Assembly (NCBI GenBank): GCA_017410585.1
Contig: JAFQQM010000009.1
Location: forward strand, 89,289-153,288
Reading direction: 5' to 3'
Length of the DNA stretch: 64,000 nucleotides
Source: Clostridia bacterium
Lineage (GTDB): Bacteria; Bacillota; Clostridia; Oscillospirales; Acutalibacteraceae
In this document: piece after piece, positions 59,968-64,000 of the stretch
How the letters are laid out: each line of letters starts with the position of its first letter
Position numbering within the stretch: position 1 is the first letter of the stretch
Translations under genes and position numbers: made by a program
Notes under the pieces: model-generated
Database searches by the model: none
What the model saw: only the letters and a program-made list of their open reading frames with translations
Told to the model about the DNA's origin: nothing

Positions 59968-60537
59968 ATGAAGGATGGACGTTTGAAGCGGTGTTTGCAA
60001 CTGTTTGGCGTATTCTTCAAGATCGGTGCGTTTACCTTCGGCGGCGGGTTGGCCATGATCCCGCTCATCCAGCGGGAAGTGGTGGAAAACCGCCATTGGG
60101 CGGAGGAGCAGGACATTATGGACATCGTGGCGATCGCCGAATCCACCCCCGGTCCGATCGCGATCAATTCCGCCACCTTTATCGGCTATCAAGTAGCCGG
60201 TTTCTGGGGTTCGTTCTTTGCCACTCTCGGCACGGTGTTACCGTCCTTTATCATCATTTCGCTTATCTCGATGGTGCTTTCTGCCTTTGAGCAGAACACC
60301 TACGTGCAGTTTGCGTTTGCGGGCATTCGTGCGGGCGTGTTGGCGTTGCTGGTCAAGGCCGTCTACACCATGGCCAAGAAATGCCCGAAGGAGTGGTGGG
60401 CCTACGGCATTGCCGCCTTGGCGTTCGTACTGGCCACCTTTATCCCGAATTTCCATATCCTGCTGGTCATCGGCATCTGCGCAGTGCTGGGGTTGATCGT
60501 TTCGGCGGTCAAGGCCGGAAAGGAGCGGACAAAATGA
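59968..60537 (+). CDS. chrA: Chromate transporter, N-terminal-type half (ChrA family)
   Basis: 189 aa, ATG after AAAGGAGAGGG. One CHR domain: FFKIGAFTFGGGLAMIPLI, ESTPGPIAINSATFIGYQ and PSFIIISLI; about six helices. Short-chain ChrA proteins work as pairs of single-domain halves. Predicted to export chromate or a similar anion. Stop overlaps the start of the second half. Confidence 0.88.
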   Translation: MKDGRLKRCLQLFGVFFKIGAFTFGGGLAMIPLIQREVVENRHWAEEQDIMDIVAIAESTPGPIAINSATFIGYQVAGFWGSFFATLGTVLPSFIIISLISMVLSAFEQNTYVQFAFAGIRAGVLALLVKAVYTMAKKCPKEWWAYGIAALAFVLATFIPNFHILLVIGICAVLGLIVSAVKAGKERTK

Positions 60538-61118
60538 TCTATTTGGAGTTATTCGCCACCTTCTTTCTCATCGGCTTGTTCACCTTCGGCGGCGGATATG
60601 CAATGTTGCCGCTCATTCAAGAGGAAGTGTTGGCGAAAGGTTGGATGAGTGCCGAGCAGATCACCAACTTTGTGGCGGTAAGCGAGTCCACCCCCGGTCC
60701 GTTTGCCATCAACATTGCCACCTACGTCGGGTCGCAGGTAGCGCCTATCGGCGTTCTCGGCTCGGTCTGCACCACCCTTGGCGTGGTGATGCCGTCCTTT
60801 ATCATCATTCTTATCGTTGCCAAGGTGTATGAAAAATTCAAGGCGAGCAAGTTGGTTGCCGGCGCGATGAGCGGTCTGCGTCCGGCGGTGGTGGGACTCA
60901 TTGCTTCGGCGGTGTGGACCATGGCGGGCGAGGTCTTCTTCTCCGCCGGTCTGACGCTGACCACACTGCTCTCTTACTGGTTTATCGTATCGGTGATCAT
61001 CTTTATTCCGATGGTCGTTTTGGTCTTCAAAAAAGCGCATCCCATTTTGGTCATCGGTATCTCCGCCGCCGCCGGCATCGTCGCCGGCCTACTGGAGCCG
61101 GTCATCTGTCCGAAATAA
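60534..61118 (+). CDS. chrA: Chromate transporter, C-terminal-type half (ChrA family)
   Basis: 194 aa, start ATG 60534 overlapping the first half's stop (ATGA). Same CHR signature: FLIGLFTFGGGYAMLPLI, ESTPGPFAINIATYVG, PSFIIILIV. The two halves likely form one transporter with opposite membrane orientation. Natural substrate in gut-type anaerobes is unclear; sulfate-like anions are possible. Confidence 0.88.
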   Translation: MIYLELFATFFLIGLFTFGGGYAMLPLIQEEVLAKGWMSAEQITNFVAVSESTPGPFAINIATYVGSQVAPIGVLGSVCTTLGVVMPSFIIILIVAKVYEKFKASKLVAGAMSGLRPAVVGLIASAVWTMAGEVFFSAGLTLTTLLSYWFIVSVIIFIPMVVLVFKKAHPILVIGISAAAGIVAGLLEPVICPK

Positions 61119-61122
61119 GTCA

Positions 61123-61158
61123 AACAGCCGTGCAAAATCTCTGCACGGCTGTTCTATT
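61123..61158 (+). terminator. chrA terminator
   Basis: AACAGCCGTGCA / TGCACGGCTGTT stem then CTATTTT. Confidence 0.75.
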
Positions 61159-61180
61159 TTGCTTCTTACAAAAATAACGA

Positions 61181-61209
61181 TTGAACAGAAAAGGCATTTG
61201 TGCTAAAAT
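61181..61209 (+). promoter_or_regulatory. Promoter of the acyltransferase-symporter pair
   Basis: TTGAAC, 17-base spacer, TAAAAT. Confidence 0.65.
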
Positions 61210-61240
61210 AGTAAACAGAGAAGTGCGGGGAGGTGAGGCC

Positions 61241-62443
61241 TTGAAGAACGGTCAAAAGAAAAAATGGATGCGGACGCGGCATCGCGTGGCGCGAAATCTG
61301 TTGGCGGCGGTGTTGGGGCCGTACTGCCGGTTGGTGTACGGCATCCGCATTGAAAAATTCCGTCAGCAGGAGGATCGTCCCTACCTCATTTTATTCAACC
61401 ATCAAACGGCATTCGATCAGTTTTTTGTCGGGTTAGCCTTTCGCGGCCCGATCTATTACGTGGCGTCGGAGGACCTGTTTTCCAAGGGTTGGGTCTCTTC
61501 CCTCATTCGCTGGTTGGTGGCTCCTATCCCCATCAAAAAGCAGGCAAACGACGTTGGTGCGGCGATGAACTGTCTGCGGGTAGCACGGGAAGGCGGCACC
61601 ATTGCCATGGCACCGGAAGGCAACCGCACCTACAGCGGAAAGACCGCCACCATCAATCCGGCCATCGCGCCGCTGGCGCGTAAGTTGGGATTGCCCATTG
61701 CGTTTTACCGCATTGAGGGCGGTTACGGCGTGCATCCGCGCTGGAGTGACACCGTCCGCAAAGGAAAGATGCGGGGGTACGTCTCCCGCGTGCTGATGCC
61801 GGAGGAGATAGCGGATCTCACCAACGAGCAGTTGTGCGACGTGATCACGCAGGAACTGGCAGTAGACGATACGGCGGCAGAAGGCTGCTACAAAAGCAGG
61901 CGATCCGCCGAGTATCTGGAACGGGCGATGTACGTCTGCCCGTATTGCGGGTTGACCGTTTGGAAGAGCCAAGGCGACCGCATCACCTGCCAGACCTGCC
62001 AAACGCAGGTGAAGTATCTGCCGACGCTCGCGTTGGAAGGTGTCGACCGCCCCTTCCCCTTCCGCAACACCGCCGAGTGGTACGACTATCAATGCGATTT
62101 CGTCAATCGGTTGGATACCCGCGAGTATGGCAAGCAGCCGTTTTATCGGGATACCGCCGATCTTTCGGAAGTGATCGTCTACCGCGAGAAAAAGCGGATA
62201 CAGAAACAGGCACCGGTGGCGCTGTACGGCGATCGGTTGGAGATCGGCGACCGCGTATTTCCGTTTGACGAACTTTCCGCCGTAAGCGCGGTGGGGCGCA
62301 ACAAGGTGAATTTCTACCGCGGCAAGCAGGTGTTTCAGTTGAAAGGCTCACCGCGCTTTAACGGTTTGAAATACGTCAATCTTTACTACCGCCATCGCCA
62401 TATCCAAAGGGGGGAATTCGATGCAAAATTTTTGGGGCTCTGA
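61241..62443 (+). CDS. PlsC-like acyltransferase with zinc ribbon and extra C-terminal domain
   Basis: 400 aa. Start TTG 61241 after GGGGAGGTGAGG; an ATG at 61181 overlaps the promoter. Residues 20-210: 1-acylglycerol-phosphate acyltransferase fold with NHQTAFD (NHX4D) near residue 52 and APEGNRTYSG near 125. About 228-255: zinc ribbon CPYCGLTVWKS...CQTCQ. Remainder: a 150-residue domain with VYREKKRIQKQ and PFDELSAVSAVGRNKVNFY, resembling PH-like lipid domains. Ordinary PlsC lacks the last two parts. Confidence 0.8.
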   Translation: MKNGQKKKWMRTRHRVARNLLAAVLGPYCRLVYGIRIEKFRQQEDRPYLILFNHQTAFDQFFVGLAFRGPIYYVASEDLFSKGWVSSLIRWLVAPIPIKKQANDVGAAMNCLRVAREGGTIAMAPEGNRTYSGKTATINPAIAPLARKLGLPIAFYRIEGGYGVHPRWSDTVRKGKMRGYVSRVLMPEEIADLTNEQLCDVITQELAVDDTAAEGCYKSRRSAEYLERAMYVCPYCGLTVWKSQGDRITCQTCQTQVKYLPTLALEGVDRPFPFRNTAEWYDYQCDFVNRLDTREYGKQPFYRDTADLSEVIVYREKKRIQKQAPVALYGDRLEIGDRVFPFDELSAVSAVGRNKVNFYRGKQVFQLKGSPRFNGLKYVNLYYRHRHIQRGEFDAKFLGL

Positions 62444-63800
62444 AGTTTGGGGGCTGGTCGACCTGATCGCCGTTCTCCTACTCAGTCTGATTGCCGCCAA
62501 CATCATCAAGCGACGGGTGAAATGGATGCGAGAGTCGCTCGTTCCCACCTCCGTGTTGGGCGGCATTCTCCTGCTGGTGGTGGCGGGTATCTACGACCTG
62601 ATCACCGGTGACGTGATGTTTGAGACCAGTTTTTTCGGCGGCAACGGCTACGAGGTCATGGAGATCATCACCTACCACGCATTGGGACTCGGCTTTATCG
62701 CCTCCTCGTTCAAGGCATCCGGCGGAAAGTTGAATAAACAGCGTACGGTTGAGATCTTCAACACCGGCGTGACCACCGTATCCACCTACCTGTTGCAGGC
62801 GGTGGTCGGGTTCGGCATCACGTTGTTAGTGACGCTTTTTGTGAAAGATTTCTTTGCCGCGGCCGGCGTCCTGTTGCCGTTCGGTTACGGGCAAGGCACC
62901 GGTCAAGCGCTCAACTACGGCACCATCTACGAAACGCAGTTTGGATTTGACGGCGGCAAGACCTTCGGCCTGACCATTGCGGCGTTTGGATTCTTAAGCG
63001 CCAGCATCGGCGGTGTGGTCCATCTGAATATTTTGAAAAAGCAGAAAAAGATCACGGTCATTCCCGAAGATGAACGCCCGACGATCACCGAACCGGTGGA
63101 GACCGAAAACGAGATCCCGATGCAGGGCAGTATGGACAAGTTGACGGTGCAGGTGGCGTTTGTTGCCGGTGCGTATCTGCTGACCTATCTGCTGATGTTC
63201 CTGCTGGGTTTGCTACTGCCGGGGATGAAATCGGTCATTTACGGCTTTAACTTCCTGCTGGGCGTGTTGGCGGCCACGCTGGTCAAACTGGTGGTCAACA
63301 CCATGTACCGCAAACAAGTCATTCACCATCAGTATATCAACGATTTTCTGATGACCCGCATCAGCAACTTCTGCTTTGACGTGATGGTGGTGGCGGGTAT
63401 CGCCGCCATTCGTCTGGGCGTCCTCGGCAAGTACTGGCCGGTACTGTTGGTGTTGGGCGTTGTGGGATTGTTCGTCACCTACTGGTACAACCGCGTCGTT
63501 GCCAAAAAACTGTTTCCCGCCTATGCGGAGGAACAATTCCTGATGATGTACGGTATGCTCACCGGCACAGCATCGACCGGCGTCATTTTACTGCGCGAGA
63601 TCGACGGGAATTTTCAGACCCCCGCCGCTGACAATATGGTGTACCAAAATTTTCCGGCCATCGTCTTCGGTTTCCCGATGATGTTATTGGCGACCTTGGC
63701 ACCGCAAAGACCCATCTTGACCTTGATCATTTTAGTGTTATTCTTTATCGCTATGAACCTGCTTTTGTTCCGTTCGCGGATCTTCCGCAAACGAAAGTAA
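62421..63800 (+). CDS. gltS: GltS-like sodium:glutamate symporter
   Basis: 459 aa, ATG after AAGGGGGG, starting inside the end of the acyltransferase gene. Ten to twelve membrane helices; two inverted halves with FGYGQGTGQALNYG and YGMLTGTASTGVILLREID, the re-entrant loop motifs of the GltS family. A central cytoplasmic loop carries EDERPTITEPVETENE. Imports glutamate with sodium; substrate by family only. Confidence 0.85.
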   Translation: MQNFWGSEVWGLVDLIAVLLLSLIAANIIKRRVKWMRESLVPTSVLGGILLLVVAGIYDLITGDVMFETSFFGGNGYEVMEIITYHALGLGFIASSFKASGGKLNKQRTVEIFNTGVTTVSTYLLQAVVGFGITLLVTLFVKDFFAAAGVLLPFGYGQGTGQALNYGTIYETQFGFDGGKTFGLTIAAFGFLSASIGGVVHLNILKKQKKITVIPEDERPTITEPVETENEIPMQGSMDKLTVQVAFVAGAYLLTYLLMFLLGLLLPGMKSVIYGFNFLLGVLAATLVKLVVNTMYRKQVIHHQYINDFLMTRISNFCFDVMVVAGIAAIRLGVLGKYWPVLLVLGVVGLFVTYWYNRVVAKKLFPAYAEEQFLMMYGMLTGTASTGVILLREIDGNFQTPAADNMVYQNFPAIVFGFPMMLLATLAPQRPILTLIILVLFFIAMNLLLFRSRIFRKRK

Positions 63801-63810
63801 ACAAAAATAA

Positions 63811-63835
63811 TCCCCCCGCATAGCGGGGGGTATTT
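63811..63835 (+). terminator. gltS terminator
   Basis: CCCCCCGC / GCGGGGGG hairpin with TATTTCATTTT tail. Confidence 0.8.
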
Positions 63836-63910
63836 CATTTTCGGGCATAGCCCTATTGCCCTGCCAGCCACGCACCGGTTGCCGGCCACCCATAAATGGG
63901 TTGTCAGTCT

Positions 63911-64000
63911 TTGCCGGCTCCCCTTGTCAGGGGAGCTGTCGGCGGCAGCCGACTGAGGGGTAGTCTTTCGTTTTCTCTCCCTCCGTCTTTTTGCTTCGCA
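63911..64000. repeat. Composite palindromic repeat, copy 2 (cut by window end)
   Basis: GGCTCCCCTTGTCAGGGGAG and the following GGCGGCAGCC and GGGGTAGTC match the left arm at 59717-59768; the right arm starts near 63975 and runs off the window. Confidence 0.75.

Noticed and set aside
59968..61118. Broken or frameshifted single chrA gene
   Set aside because: Two separate short-chain CHR proteins with overlapping start/stop are a normal, functional arrangement of this family.

Overview
The window looks like a chromosomal contig of a spore-forming, Gram-positive anaerobe of the Clostridia, most likely an Oscillospiraceae/Ruminococcaceae relative. The evidence is the moderately high GC, the sporulation genes ylbJ, yqfC and yqfD, the clostridial nusA-ylxR-ylxQ-infB-rbfA order, an Rnf-type gene set, a dcw cluster opening with mraZ, and AGGAGG-type ribosome sites with sigma-A promoters. 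No rRNA or tRNA gene was seen; the one classical RNA gene is tmRNA.

Layout. 1-7416: the repressor/integrase end of an integrated element (prophage or integrative plasmid). It has a cut-off replication gene, about ten small mostly minus-strand genes, a LexA-like S24 repressor with five matching operators, and a tyrosine integrase beside the 3' end of ssrA. 7417-18746: tmRNA, a FliB-like protein, lexA with its own SOS box, ilvC, two tandem esterases, then the minus-strand operon pgk-tpiA-gpmI-pyrE, icd and a small Cys protein. 18736-23396: sporulation genes ylbJ, yqfC and yqfD, then galM and a DegV protein. 23448-32620: a translation/RNA operon (rimP, nusA, ylxR, ylxQ, infB, rbfA, nrnA, truB) running into a ribF-HAD gene fusion and rpe. 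32960-37644: an Rnf-like set C-D-E-A without G or B, followed by a membrane-anchored glycosidase-like protein. 37778-52040: the division/cell-wall cluster mraZ, rsmH, ftsL, PASTA PBP, murE, a second murE, mraY, ftsW, murG, murA, ftsQ and ftsZ, with murF, murD and ftsA absent. 52079-58440: nucleosidase, glyS, and accessory DNA: Thr-rich lipoproteins, a 48-bp-repeat-flanked pair of small regulators, and a two-gene operon under a perfect SOS box. 58463-64000: another Thr-rich lipoprotein, a small regulator with a 32-bp palindrome, palindromic repeats, a split chromate transporter, a PlsC-like acyltransferase and a GltS-like symporter.

How the genes work together. LexA (8754-9344) probably represses itself and the 57783-58374 operon, and SOS could also inactivate the element's S24 repressor. 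The dcw genes make lipid II and the division ring, but MurD and MurF must be encoded elsewhere. The most unusual system is the Rnf-like complex. It lacks RnfG and RnfB and three of the four cysteines that normally hold the membrane Fe-S centre between RnfA and RnfE, yet keeps both 4Fe-4S motifs of RnfC. It lies just downstream of an FMN/FAD-making enzyme fused to a HAD phosphatase.

All calls come from reading the sequence and remembered family motifs; no database search was run. Identities quoted are by eye.
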